From positions 1-17,729 of the forward strand of contig CAZXSM010000045.1 in assembly GCA_964643255.1 (NCBI GenBank): a stretch of 17,729 nucleotides of DNA. Direction: 5' to 3'. Positions within the stretch are counted from its first letter, which is position 1. Every line of letters begins with the position of its first letter. The notes under the pieces were generated by a model that was not told the DNA's origin, did not search any database, and saw nothing but the letters and a program-made list of their open reading frames with translations. Both the position numbers and the translations under genes were made by a program. The stretch is from JAAYRG01 sp964643255. Lineage in GTDB: Bacteria > Bacillota > Clostridia > Lachnospirales > Lachnospiraceae. Shown piece after piece: positions 1 through 7,833 of the stretch.

Positions 1-61
1 ATTGTTTTTATCTCTTATATTTATATTGCTTCACTTAAATCATACTTTTCATATTTTAGTG

Positions 62-775
62 TTATTTTATATTAGTTATCTTAAATGAAATTTCCTTATC
101 TAAATTATCTGAAATGAATTTGGATAATTCCTCAATTCCCACATCTCCAATAAGAGCATATTCGAAATTATTATCATGCCACATAACTATATTAATTTTC
201 AGGTCATTAGAAGACTCTTTATTAAGGAGATTCACATAATTATTTAACTCACTTTCAGAAGCCCCAAGGGATGCATATTGAGCTTCATTACCATCCACAG
301 TTCCAATTACTGGAGTCAATTTTGTTTTCTTTTGAATTAATATTATATTGTTATACATATTATTTTCTTTATTTATAAGGAAATGTGTTTTATATATTTT
401 CTTATCTACATCTACTTTAAGGGTTCTTTGTTGGTAATTATCAGGCAATTTATTAATTGAAATAGTTTCAAAACCAAGTAATATATCAGCATCTTCTTTA
501 GTATTTACTACTTGTCCTGTAGCAGAATCAACAAAATTATTGATTTCTGAATGATTGCTAGTGCTAAAGAAAAGTAGACTTAAATATATAGCAATCATAA
601 CTATTACTATGGCAATTAATATCCAATACTTTATCCTTCTTTCTTCTTTAGTTTGATGGAACTTAACTTTTCTATAATATGGCTTGATTTTACTAAATTC
701 AATTACTTTCGGTGATATAAGTTCATCAAATTGGTTTCTTATATAGACTTTTTTATTTATTCTATCGTATCCCAA
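62..775 (-). CDS. Single-pass membrane protein with DUF4367-like extracellular domain
   Basis: Protein of 237 residues, not recognised with certainty. Residues 1-49 are basic and probably cytoplasmic, with a KEERRIK stretch just before one hydrophobic segment at about 50-70 (WILIAIVIVMIAIYLSLLFF). The remaining 165 residues would lie outside the cell. The C-terminal part (about 140-225) has the pattern of DUF4367-type domains: a strand ending in VMWHDNNFEYALIGD followed by an EELSKFI helix. DUF4367 domains often occur on membrane proteins and on anti-sigma-like proteins; any sensory or anti-sigma role here is inference. The start is TTG at 775, supported by an AAGGAG site 8 nt upstream; no in-frame ATG offers a better site. 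It stands alone, downstream of the terminator of the reductase gene, so it probably has its own promoter. The domain call is uncertain; the membrane topology is more secure. Confidence 0.6.
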   Translation of the reverse strand: MGYDRINKKVYIRNQFDELISPKVIEFSKIKPYYRKVKFHQTKEERRIKYWILIAIVIVMIAIYLSLLFFSTSNHSEINNFVDSATGQVVNTKEDADILLGFETISINKLPDNYQQRTLKVDVDKKIYKTHFLINKENNMYNNIILIQKKTKLTPVIGTVDGNEAQYASLGASESELNNYVNLLNKESSNDLKINIVMWHDNNFEYALIGDVGIEELSKFISDNLDKEISFKITNIK

Positions 776-783
776 GTTAATAT

Positions 784-789
784 CTCCTT
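784..789 (-). promoter_or_regulatory. RBS supporting a TTG start of the membrane protein
   Basis: The minus strand reads AAGGAG, 8 nt before TTG at 775. This spacing favours a TTG start over any later ATG. Confidence 0.6.
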
Positions 790-987
790 CCTTTGTAAAC
801 TAATTCATGTATATAATATTAGTATATCAATATGTTACGATATTATTACAAAAGTTAATAAGATATTAAATATGATTCTATCAAAATATTGAAATAATAG
901 GATTAATAAGCTTTTATTTATTTTTATATTTAGCAAAATATCGATTATATATTTTGATTTAAATGTAAAAAGTCACAATTTTATCCC

Positions 988-1022
988 AAAAAAATACAGT
1001 GTATGTAAGCATACACTGTATT
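988..1022 (-). terminator. Intrinsic terminator of the aldo/keto reductase gene
   Basis: A perfect 13-bp inverted repeat (993-1005 with 1010-1022, loop of 4) is followed on the minus strand by a run of seven T (988-994). It lies about 40 bp past the reductase stop codon. The rest of the gap up to 776 is very AT-rich and holds a second inverted repeat (CAAAATAT at 934-941 with ATATTTTG at 949-956) that could belong to the promoter region of the membrane protein. No convincing -35/-10 pair was found there. Confidence 0.9.
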
Positions 1023-1063
1023 CTTATAATACTTAAGTTTTATTTTTTTATCTATCTAACTTT

Positions 1064-2179
1064 TTAAAAAGTTTCCACAATTTCCTTCATTACTTGACTA
1101 ATTTCAATGTTTTGAGGACATTGCTCTTCGCATAAACGACATTCAATGCAGTCAGAAGCATTTACTTCAAAACGTCCATATGCTTTCTTTGCATCTTCCA
1201 TATTTGCATAGGCAATCTCATTGTAGCTAGCGAAAATCTCTGGTATATTTAAATCGCTAGGACATGGCATACAATATTGACACTTAGTACATGGAACAAG
1301 TGCAAGATCATCATGAACCTTTTTAGCATTTGCATAAAATTCAAAGTCCTCATCTGTCAATCCGCCTACTTGAGTATGACTAGCAAATTCTATATTTTCT
1401 TTTAATTGATCCATTGTACTCATCCCACTTAGTAGGAAGCTCACTTCAGGATTACCCCATACAAAATCTAGAGCCCATTGTACTGGAGTTTTTTCTGAAC
1501 CTAGAGCCTGTACAACTTGTTTAGGTGGATTAGCCAGCTTACCACCAAGTAAAGGTTCCATAATGATAACACCTAGACCTTTATCTGATGCATATCTTAA
1601 ACCTTCTAAACCGGCCTGATAATCAGTGTCTATGTAATTAAATTGAATTTGACAAAAATCCCAACTATCAGTATAGTCAACAATAGTTTTAAATGCATCT
1701 AAGTCATCATGGAAAGAAAAGCCCATATGTCCAATTCTGCCATCTTCTTTAGCCTTTTTCATTTTTTCTACAACATTATACTTAACTATTGTATTATTAA
1801 ATCTATCAATATTTAATGCATGAAGTAGATAAAAGTCAATACGGTCTGTCTGGAGTTTTTCTAGTTGTTCATCTAGCAACTTATCAAAATCATCTTCATT
1901 CTCTATAAGCCAAACTGGATTTTTTGTTGCTACATAGGTTTTGTCTCTATAGCCATCTTGTAAAGCCTTCCCTACTAGAAGTTCACTATCACCACCATGA
2001 TAATTGTAGGCTGTATCTACATAATTAATGCCTGAATCAATTCCATGTCTAATCATTGCAATAGCAGCTTCTTCGTCTATTACATTTTTACCATTTACTT
2101 GGGTTTCTGGCATTCTCATAGCACCAAAGCCTAGTATTGATATTTCTTTGCCTGTATTTCCAAGTTTTTTATATTGCAT
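1064..2179 (-). CDS. Aldo/keto reductase with C-terminal two-cluster ferredoxin-like domain
   Basis: A 371-residue member of the bacterial aldo/keto reductases that carry an iron-sulfur tail. The TIM-barrel part (about 1-285) shows the catalytic tetrad D55, Y60 (DTAYNY), K86 (ATK) and H120 (YLLHA). The C-terminal part holds two cysteine groups, C297/C300/C303/C306 and C344/C347/C350/C354, consistent with two [4Fe-4S] clusters that could pass electrons between the barrel and a ferredoxin. The first group has only two residues between its third and fourth Cys. The substrate cannot be told from sequence. A GTG start at 2188 is possible, but its codon overlaps the AGAGGTGA ribosome site (2185-2192), so ATG at 2179, 5 nt after that site, is preferred. 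The gene has a strong terminator behind it and a candidate terminator in front, so it is probably transcribed alone or by read-through from fba. Confidence 0.92.
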   Translation of the reverse strand: MQYKKLGNTGKEISILGFGAMRMPETQVNGKNVIDEEAAIAMIRHGIDSGINYVDTAYNYHGGDSELLVGKALQDGYRDKTYVATKNPVWLIENEDDFDKLLDEQLEKLQTDRIDFYLLHALNIDRFNNTIVKYNVVEKMKKAKEDGRIGHMGFSFHDDLDAFKTIVDYTDSWDFCQIQFNYIDTDYQAGLEGLRYASDKGLGVIIMEPLLGGKLANPPKQVVQALGSEKTPVQWALDFVWGNPEVSFLLSGMSTMDQLKENIEFASHTQVGGLTDEDFEFYANAKKVHDDLALVPCTKCQYCMPCPSDLNIPEIFASYNEIAYANMEDAKKAYGRFEVNASDCIECRLCEEQCPQNIEISQVMKEIVETF

Positions 2180-2198
2180 ATATTTCACCTCTAGTTTT

Positions 2199-2253
2199 AA
2201 AAAAGCCCCAATTACTTATTAAATTACTTATTAATGGTAGTAACAGAGGCTTT
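2199..2253 (-). terminator. Candidate intrinsic terminator of fba
   Basis: On the minus strand the arms 2246-2253 and 2202-2209 pair over 8 bp (one G-U) and are followed by a run of six T. The hairpin is extended inward, after a small 2x2 internal loop, by 2239-2243 pairing with 2212-2216. The loop is large and AT-rich, so efficiency may be moderate and some read-through into the reductase gene is possible. Confidence 0.55.
2211..2234. repeat. Perfect 12-bp tandem repeat, two copies
   Basis: ATTACTTATTAA occurs twice head to tail at 2211-2222 and 2223-2234, inside the loop and inner stem of the candidate fba terminator. It may simply be slippage in AT-rich DNA. Confidence 0.75.
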
Positions 2254-2289
2254 GTTTTAAATTTACGTCTTTAAATATGCATCTTTAGA

Positions 2290-3225
2290 TTATGCTTTGT
2301 TATCGCATCCTAATACGTTTACAATTTTGTGTTTAACTACTTCTTTAACATTTTGACGACCAACTTTTAAGTATGATCTTGGATCAAATACTTCTGGTTG
2401 TTGCCATAGTACTTCTCTAACACCTGCTGTTAGTGCTAAACGTAGGTCAGAGTCAATGTTAACCTTACATACTGCAGACTCAGCTGCCTTTCTTAACATA
2501 TCTTCTGGAATACCAATTGCATCTTCTAATGCGCCACCATTTTCATTGATAATCTTAACATATTCTGGTGAAACACTTGAAGCACCATGAAGTACAATTG
2601 GGAAGTTTGGAAGACGTTTTTCAATTTCTTCTAATATGTCAAAGCGTAATTGTGGGTCTTGACCTGGCTTAAATTTAAATGCACCATGGCTAGTCCCAAT
2701 TGCTATAGCAAGAGAGTCAACGCCTGTTCTATCAACAAATTCCTCTACTTCTTCAGGTTTTGTAAATTGTGCATCTTCTTCTGCAACATCAACATCATCT
2801 TCAATTCCTGCTAATGTTCCTAATTCTCCTTCTACAACCACACCTTTTGAATGTGCATAGTCAACTACTCTCTTAGTTAGAGCTATGTTGTCTTCAAATG
2901 AATGAGAAGAACCATCAATCATTACTGAAGTAAATCCACCATCAATACATGCTTTACATATTTCAAAATCTGCACCATGGTCTAAGTGAAGAGCAATAGG
3001 AATATCTTGTTCTTCTAATGCAGCTTCAACAAGCTTTACTAAATAGCTGTGTTGTGCATACTCTCTTGCTCCTGCTGAAACTTGTAAAATAAGTGGTGCA
3101 TTTAATTCTCCTGCTGCTTCTGTGATTCCTTGAATTAGCTCCATATTGTTTACATTGAAAGCGCCAATTGCATATCCACCTTCATAAGCCTTTTTAAACA
3201 TTTCTGTTGTTGTAACTAATGCCAT
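2290..3225 (-). CDS. fba: Class II fructose-1,6-bisphosphate aldolase
   Basis: Zinc-dependent aldolase of glycolysis and gluconeogenesis that splits fructose 1,6-bisphosphate into dihydroxyacetone phosphate and glyceraldehyde 3-phosphate in the cytosol. The 311 residues span the whole family length. Visible landmarks are the HLDHG motif (H80-G84, containing catalytic D82 and zinc ligand H83), GELGTLAG at 133-140 with E134, H180 in TSHGA, and H213 in VLHGASSV. The N-terminus MALVTTTEMF matches the usual start of clostridial aldolases, so ATG at 3225 is preferred over ATG at 3237; the upstream AAAGGATGGT stretch can serve the downstream codon. It is a single gene between queA and the reductase, with its own 206-bp upstream region. 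Confidence 0.96.
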   Translation of the reverse strand: MALVTTTEMFKKAYEGGYAIGAFNVNNMELIQGITEAAGELNAPLILQVSAGAREYAQHSYLVKLVEAALEEQDIPIALHLDHGADFEICKACIDGGFTSVMIDGSSHSFEDNIALTKRVVDYAHSKGVVVEGELGTLAGIEDDVDVAEEDAQFTKPEEVEEFVDRTGVDSLAIAIGTSHGAFKFKPGQDPQLRFDILEEIEKRLPNFPIVLHGASSVSPEYVKIINENGGALEDAIGIPEDMLRKAAESAVCKVNIDSDLRLALTAGVREVLWQQPEVFDPRSYLKVGRQNVKEVVKHKIVNVLGCDNKA

Positions 3226-3271
3226 ATTATCTACCATCCTTTATTTTTTTATTTAGATTTTCATGTTTCAT

Positions 3272-3292
3272 ATAGGTAACCAATAAACCTAT
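3272..3292. promoter_or_regulatory. Inverted repeat in the fba leader, possible operator
   Basis: ATAGGT (3272-3277) and ACCTAT (3287-3292) form a 6-bp inverted repeat about 50 bp upstream of the fba start. The size and symmetry suit a repressor site, but no known family motif was recognised. It could also form a weak hairpin in the leader RNA. Confidence 0.3.
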
Positions 3293-3348
3293 CTTACTTA
3301 ATTATTGTAAGATTTTTATTTTGTTATTTAAATAATTAATAATTAACA

Positions 3349-3368
3349 TTGAATTATGTATAATTCAA
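3349..3368. repeat. 20-bp near-palindrome upstream of fba
   Basis: TTGAATTAT and ATAATTCAA are perfect 9-bp arms around a 2-bp centre, in the 206-bp gap between queA and fba. On the minus strand no T-run follows, so it is not a standard terminator for queA. A minus-strand TTGAAT here with TAATTA 17 bp further on is a weak promoter candidate that would place the palindrome over the -35 region. Either an operator or a chance AT-rich palindrome is possible. The only other structure seen in this gap is a weak 5-bp stem at 3384-3398. Confidence 0.35.
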
Positions 3369-3431
3369 CATAACATCAATTAAATGATACCAAATCATAG
3401 TTTTTTATACAAGTAGTATTATCTAAATATT

Positions 3432-4457
3432 TTATTTTATAAACATTCCATCACCAAAACTAAAAAAACGATACTTTTCTTTTACTGCCTCTTCATACGC
3501 ATGAAGTACATTTTCTCTTCCTGCCAAAGCAGACACCAACATAAGAAGAGTTGATTCTGGTAAATGAAAGTTAGTAATCAAACAGTCTAATACTTTAAAT
3601 TTATATCCTGGATAAATAAATATATCTGTTTCCTTAGTTCCTGGAACGACTATTCCTTCTTTATTAGCTGCAGATTCTATTGTTCTACAGCTTGTAGTAC
3701 CTACACAAATTATTCTATTTCCATTTGACTTAGCCTTATTAATCTTATTTGCTTCTTCTGGTTCTATATTATAAAATTCACTATGCATATGATGGTCTAA
3801 TATATTTTCTTCTTTAACTGGTCTAAAAGTACCTAGACCTATATGAAGGGTAATATTAGCAATTGTAATGCCTTTATCTTCAATCTTTTTAAGTAAATCC
3901 TTAGTAAAATGCAAGCCTGCAGTTGGAGCTGCAGCAGAACCATTATATTTTGCATATACTGTTTGATATCTATTTTGGTCTTTTAAATCATGATTTATAT
4001 ATGGTGGCAAAGGCATAGTACCAAGCTGGTCTAAAATCTCTTCAAATATTCCATTGTAATTGAATTTTACATATCTGTTTCCATCTTCACCAATATCAAT
4101 AACTTCACACTTAAGAAGACCATCTCCGAACACAATTTTTTGTCCTATTCTTGCGTTCCTTCCTGGCTTTGCAAGAGATTCCCAAACATCTCCTTCATTT
4201 CTTTTTAATAAGAGTATCTCTACCTTACCTCCAGTACCTTCTTTACTGCCTATTAATCTAGCCGGTATTACCTTTGTGTTGTTTAATACAAGACAGTCTC
4301 CTGGATTTAAGTAATCTATAATATTTCTAAATGCAGTATGAGTAATATCTCCAGTTTTCTTATTTAAACACATAAGTCTAGAGGCAGATCTATCTTGAAT
4401 AGGATCTTGTGCAATTAGTTCTTCAGGCAAATCAAAGCTAAAATCTTGTTTCTTCAT
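3432..4457 (-). CDS. queA: S-adenosylmethionine:tRNA ribosyltransferase-isomerase
   Basis: QueA transfers and isomerises the ribose of S-adenosylmethionine onto preQ1-modified tRNA, giving epoxyqueuosine at the wobble position of GUN anticodons. The 341 residues are full length for the family. Recognisable conserved stretches are LVLNNTKVIPARL (57-69), MPLPPYI (148-154), GSAAAPTAGLHFT (173-185), the later TSCRTIES and FHLPESTLLMLVSA. ATG at 4457 has a GGAG site at good distance. It is the last gene of a minus-strand run after argS and the DUF815 ATPase, 29 bp behind the latter. No tgt, queG or preQ1 synthesis gene is in the window and no preQ1 riboswitch precedes it, so its operon membership looks like general tRNA function with argS. 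Confidence 0.96.
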   Translation of the reverse strand: MKKQDFSFDLPEELIAQDPIQDRSASRLMCLNKKTGDITHTAFRNIIDYLNPGDCLVLNNTKVIPARLIGSKEGTGGKVEILLLKRNEGDVWESLAKPGRNARIGQKIVFGDGLLKCEVIDIGEDGNRYVKFNYNGIFEEILDQLGTMPLPPYINHDLKDQNRYQTVYAKYNGSAAAPTAGLHFTKDLLKKIEDKGITIANITLHIGLGTFRPVKEENILDHHMHSEFYNIEPEEANKINKAKSNGNRIICVGTTSCRTIESAANKEGIVVPGTKETDIFIYPGYKFKVLDCLITNFHLPESTLLMLVSALAGRENVLHAYEEAVKEKYRFFSFGDGMFIK

Positions 4458-4486
4458 TAAATGTCTCCTACATATCCATACTTGTT

Positions 4487-5845
4487 CTATCTATACTTAT
4501 CAGCCACTAATGAACCTTTACCTATTAGGCGGTTAATAAATTGCTGAGCTGTTCTACCTGAAACTCCTCCATGGCTAAGTTCCCACATTTTTGCTTGTTG
4601 TTCTAACTCTTCTTCTGAAATTTCAAGCTGGCCAGAAGCTGAAGCTATACCTTTAACAATCTCAATGTATTCTTTATAAGAGGGTTTAGAATAATTAATT
4701 GTAACACCAAATCTTGATGCCAATGATAGTTTCTCCTGCATTGTATCTGAACGATGTAATTCTTCATCAATTACATTGCGGTCCTTCCAAGTTTCTCGAA
4801 TTAGATGACGTCGATTAGAAGTGGCATAAATTAGCACATTTTCTGGTTTTTTTTCTAATCCACCTTCTATAACAGCCTTTAAATATTTATATTCAGTTTC
4901 AAATTCCTCAAATGATAAATCATCCATAAATATAACAAATTTATAGTTTCTATTTTTAATTTTAGAAACCACACTAGATAGGTCTTTAAATTCATGCTTG
5001 TATATTTCAATCATGCGAAGACCTCTTCTGTAATATTGATTTAAAATCGCTTTCACACTAGATGACTTACCTGTTCCACTATCTCCGAATAACAGAACAT
5101 TGTTAGCTACACTTCCATTTACAAAAGCTTTAGTATTATCTATAAGCTTTTTCTTTTGATTTTCATAACCAATTAAATCATCTATAACGATATCATCTGT
5201 GTTAGTAATTGGTTCTAATACTATCTCTTCTTGGTCTTTGTCATTAATAAGATGTTTTAAACGAAAGGCCTTGTTAAGTCCAATTGTTCCCACACCAAAT
5301 TCTTTATAGAAATCTGTAACTATTTTGAATATTTCATCTTCATTACTTGCTTGATCAATTAAATCGCTTAATTTTCTTACTTTTTCACTTACACTTTTAT
5401 TATATCTCTTTGTGCTTTTATCAATTGCCTTATAATTAGAGATAACAGAAAAGCAATTAATATCTAAAGCTTGTTCAATATTAGAAAAGTCATAGTCAAA
5501 GAGTTGTTTAAATATCCTAAAGTCTGATTTTGCAAATTGATTTACACTTCCTTCTTTAGAACCAACCTTTTCACATGTAATACTAAAGGGGTTTTCACTT
5601 GTGGCTATAATATAAGCAAGATAATTATGCCATAGGTTTCCTGTAAAACCAAACTCTGTGCTTATATCAAGCAATTGATGAATTTGTTCGTATATGTCAT
5701 TAATTGCTTGAGTTTTTTTGTATTCACTCTTTTTATTTTTTAATTGTGTCTTTTTATGTTTTTCCAATATATCAGCAAGTGCATAAAGTATACTGCCACC
5801 GTTCATATCTTTATAAACTATTAAACTGGCTAATAATTTTTTCAT
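4487..5845 (-). CDS. DUF815-family AAA+ ATPase
   Basis: A 452-residue protein whose C-terminal half is a DUF815 AAA+ domain, a P-loop family of unknown cellular role that is widespread in Firmicutes and proteobacteria. Visible elements: N-terminal family-specific helical region (about 1-210), a lead-in IDDLIGYENQ (221-230), Walker A GDSGTGKS (254-261), Walker B FVIFMDD (303-309), sensor-1 ATSNRRHL (341-348) and a possible sensor-2 arginine R431 in GVSGRTAQQF. All core motifs are intact, so it should bind and hydrolyse ATP. No transmembrane or nuclease motif is seen. It starts 6 bp after argS; the last codons of argS (GAAAGG) supply its ribosome site, suggesting coupled translation. Placement between argS and queA hints at a translation or tRNA link, but that is inference. 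Confidence 0.85.
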   Translation of the reverse strand: MKKLLASLIVYKDMNGGSILYALADILEKHKKTQLKNKKSEYKKTQAINDIYEQIHQLLDISTEFGFTGNLWHNYLAYIIATSENPFSITCEKVGSKEGSVNQFAKSDFRIFKQLFDYDFSNIEQALDINCFSVISNYKAIDKSTKRYNKSVSEKVRKLSDLIDQASNEDEIFKIVTDFYKEFGVGTIGLNKAFRLKHLINDKDQEEIVLEPITNTDDIVIDDLIGYENQKKKLIDNTKAFVNGSVANNVLLFGDSGTGKSSSVKAILNQYYRRGLRMIEIYKHEFKDLSSVVSKIKNRNYKFVIFMDDLSFEEFETEYKYLKAVIEGGLEKKPENVLIYATSNRRHLIRETWKDRNVIDEELHRSDTMQEKLSLASRFGVTINYSKPSYKEYIEIVKGIASASGQLEISEEELEQQAKMWELSHGGVSGRTAQQFINRLIGKGSLVADKYR

Positions 5846-5851
5846 AGCTGA

Positions 5852-7621
5852 TTACATCCTTTCTGGAGCCTCAAATCCTAGCATATCTATACAGGCTTCT
5901 AGGATGTTTAATACTAATTGTATTAGTGAAATCCAAGATTTTTGTTTTTCTTTATCTTCCTCTGCTATAATTTTGTTACCATGGTAAAATGTATTAAAAG
6001 TATCTGATAGGTCATATACATATTTACATATTTTGTGTGGTGCATAATCTTCCCATGCCTCAGATACAACTTGGTTAAACTTTGAAAGCTCAAGCATTAA
6101 GTCTATTTGACTTTGTATAGGATATGAGCGAATAGGGCTATTATCCTCTATAGGTGCAATTTCTTCTTTATATTTATTAAGGATAGACTTAATTCGAACA
6201 ACAGTATATAAAATATATGGACCTGTGTCGCCTTCAAATGAGGTAAATCTATCAATGTCAAATATATAATCTTTAGATGCTTGATTAGATAGGTCTCCAT
6301 ATTTTAATGCAGCAAGTCCTACAATCTCAGAAATTTCTCTAGCTTCATCTTCTGGAATTTCGCGATTTCCTTGCATTTTATTATAAACTTCATCATTAAT
6401 ATTCTTAATTAAATCTTCAAGACGCATAACTCCGCCATCTCTTGTTTTAAATGGCTTACCATCCTTACCGTTCATAGTTCCAAATCCTAGGAATAATAAT
6501 TTCACATCTTGATCTATAAGTTTAGTCTTCTTAGCAGCACGGAAAATTTGTTCAAAATATAATTCTTGTCTCTTATCAACAACATATATAATTGAATCCG
6601 GATCAAATAATTCCTTACGTTCTACAATTGTTGCAAGATCTGTTGTATTATAAAGGGTTGCTCCATCAGATTTTAGGACCATACATGGTGGTATTTCCTT
6701 AGTGTCAGTCTCTTCTTTTACATCTATTACTAGAGCTCCTTCACTTACTCTTGTATAATTGTTTTCCTTTAAATAATCAATCATATCTGGAATATACTTC
6801 TGAGCATCACTTTCTTTTTTCCAAAGATCAAAAGAAACATCTAAACTATCGTAAATTCCCTTTAAGTCTTTAATAGAAACATCTAATATATGCTCCCATA
6901 AAGCTGTATATCCCTTATGACCATTTTGAAGTAAATATGTTGCTTGCCTAGCCTCTTCTTTAAATTCTTCGTCTTCCTTAGATCTAGCACTAGCTTTAGG
7001 ATATATTTCTTCAAGCTCTGATATGGTAAATGGAGCTTGCTCTGGATATTGACCATCATATTCATCATCAAAATACACCAAATCAGGTTGTCTTATCTTT
7101 AATTCCATAATAATTAAACCTATTTGAAGTCCCCAGTCTCCTAAGTGAACATCTCCTATTACTTCATGACCAACGTATCTACCTAATCTTTTAATGCTTT
7201 CTCCAATTACTGCCGAACGAAGATGGCCAATATGCAATGGTTTTGCTACATTAGGTCCACCATAGTCTATGATTATAGTTTTAGGTTCATTAGTTTCTTC
7301 AAATCCATATTTGTCTTCTTTATTCATATCATTAAGATAATTCGCTAGAAATTCAGGGTTAATATCAATATTAATAAACCCTGGTTTTATTGCTTCTATC
7401 TTTTGAAACATCTGACTATTTTTAAGTACTTTGACAACATCTTCTGCTATCATTATTGGTGCTTTTCTATATTCCTTTGCTGCTGCTAAAGCTCCGTTAC
7501 ACTGATACTGGCACAGGTCTGGACGGTTAGATATTGTAACTTTTCCATAACTTTCAGCGTAACCCTTTTCTTTAAATCCACTTGCAACTTCCTCTGTAAT
7601 TATATTTAAAATTGTCTTCAT
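5852..7621 (-). CDS. argS: Arginyl-tRNA synthetase
   Basis: Class I synthetase that charges tRNA-Arg with arginine in the cytosol. The 589 residues fit the family. The N-terminal tRNA-binding extension (about 1-110) is followed by the catalytic core with the HIGH motif at 130-133 (PLHIGHLRS), and a GTMNGKDGKPFKTRDGG segment in place of a canonical KMSK loop, as is common in ArgRS. The C-terminal DALR anticodon-binding helical domain spans roughly 460-589 and ends in the usual hydrophobic-RM tail. The start is ATG at 7621: a CGGAGG site lies 5 nt before it, whereas ATG at 7639 has no ribosome site. No T-box leader (no AGGGTGGNACCGCG-like antiterminator) is present upstream. It leads the argS-DUF815-queA operon. 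Confidence 0.97.
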   Translation of the reverse strand: MKTILNIITEEVASGFKEKGYAESYGKVTISNRPDLCQYQCNGALAAAKEYRKAPIMIAEDVVKVLKNSQMFQKIEAIKPGFINIDINPEFLANYLNDMNKEDKYGFEETNEPKTIIIDYGGPNVAKPLHIGHLRSAVIGESIKRLGRYVGHEVIGDVHLGDWGLQIGLIIMELKIRQPDLVYFDDEYDGQYPEQAPFTISELEEIYPKASARSKEDEEFKEEARQATYLLQNGHKGYTALWEHILDVSIKDLKGIYDSLDVSFDLWKKESDAQKYIPDMIDYLKENNYTRVSEGALVIDVKEETDTKEIPPCMVLKSDGATLYNTTDLATIVERKELFDPDSIIYVVDKRQELYFEQIFRAAKKTKLIDQDVKLLFLGFGTMNGKDGKPFKTRDGGVMRLEDLIKNINDEVYNKMQGNREIPEDEAREISEIVGLAALKYGDLSNQASKDYIFDIDRFTSFEGDTGPYILYTVVRIKSILNKYKEEIAPIEDNSPIRSYPIQSQIDLMLELSKFNQVVSEAWEDYAPHKICKYVYDLSDTFNTFYHGNKIIAEEDKEKQKSWISLIQLVLNILEACIDMLGFEAPERM

Positions 7622-7626
7622 AAGTG

Positions 7627-7632
7627 CCTCCG
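7627..7632 (-). promoter_or_regulatory. RBS that fixes the argS start
   Basis: CGGAGG on the minus strand, 5 nt before ATG at 7621. It lies inside the longer frame that begins at 7639, so that longer start is unlikely. Confidence 0.8.
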
Positions 7633-7668
7633 TATACATTTAATTTTCACTGTAACTTTTCTTACTAA

Positions 7669-7697
7669 ACTTTAACACATTTGAATTTCAAAGTAAA
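7669..7697 (-). promoter_or_regulatory. Candidate sigma-A promoter of argS
   Basis: On the minus strand TTTACT (7692-7697) and TAAAGT (7669-7674) are 17 bp apart, and a TGT just before the -10 makes it an extended -10. Each box matches consensus at four of six bases. It lies just downstream of the 7704-7755 hairpin, as expected for the start of a new transcription unit. Confidence 0.4.
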
Positions 7698-7703
7698 TAG
7701 CAA

Positions 7704-7755
7704 GTAAACACCTGTCCATGTAGCCTATTACTGGCTAACATAGACAAGTGTTTAC
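7704..7755 (-). terminator. Long hairpin between the glycine/serine cluster and argS
   Basis: Arms 7733-7755 and 7704-7725 pair almost end to end (22 bp with one bulged base) around a 7-nt loop. The two imperfect positions become G-U pairs only in minus-strand RNA, which suggests the structure is used in that direction. What follows on the minus strand is only moderately T-rich, so it is not a textbook intrinsic terminator. It most likely marks the end of the gcv-to-GerMN transcript or protects its 3' end. No other structure was noted in the 212-bp gap beyond the argS promoter candidate. Confidence 0.6.
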
Positions 7756-7833
7756 CAACTTTTAAAGTCATATAATAAGGTTTTATAACAGTTTTATATT
7801 AACCATTTCAATAAATTCTTATATTTTTAATAT

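Noticed and set aside
1..61. Left edge, searched for a terminator or another gene
   Set aside because: AT-rich, no hairpin with a T-run and no open frame of note.
2028..2222. Short plus-strand frame opposite the start of the reductase gene
   Set aside because: Antisense to a well-supported gene and across its ribosome site and upstream terminator; no protein family recognised.
3349..3368. Palindrome considered as the queA terminator
   Set aside because: No T-run follows the hairpin on the minus strand.
6883..7071. 62-codon minus-strand frame inside argS
   Set aside because: Alternate frame of argS with no ribosome site; composition fits an out-of-frame reading.
7622..7833. Possible T-box leader for argS
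   Set aside because: No T-box consensus or antiterminator/terminator pair; the promoter candidate leaves only a short leader.
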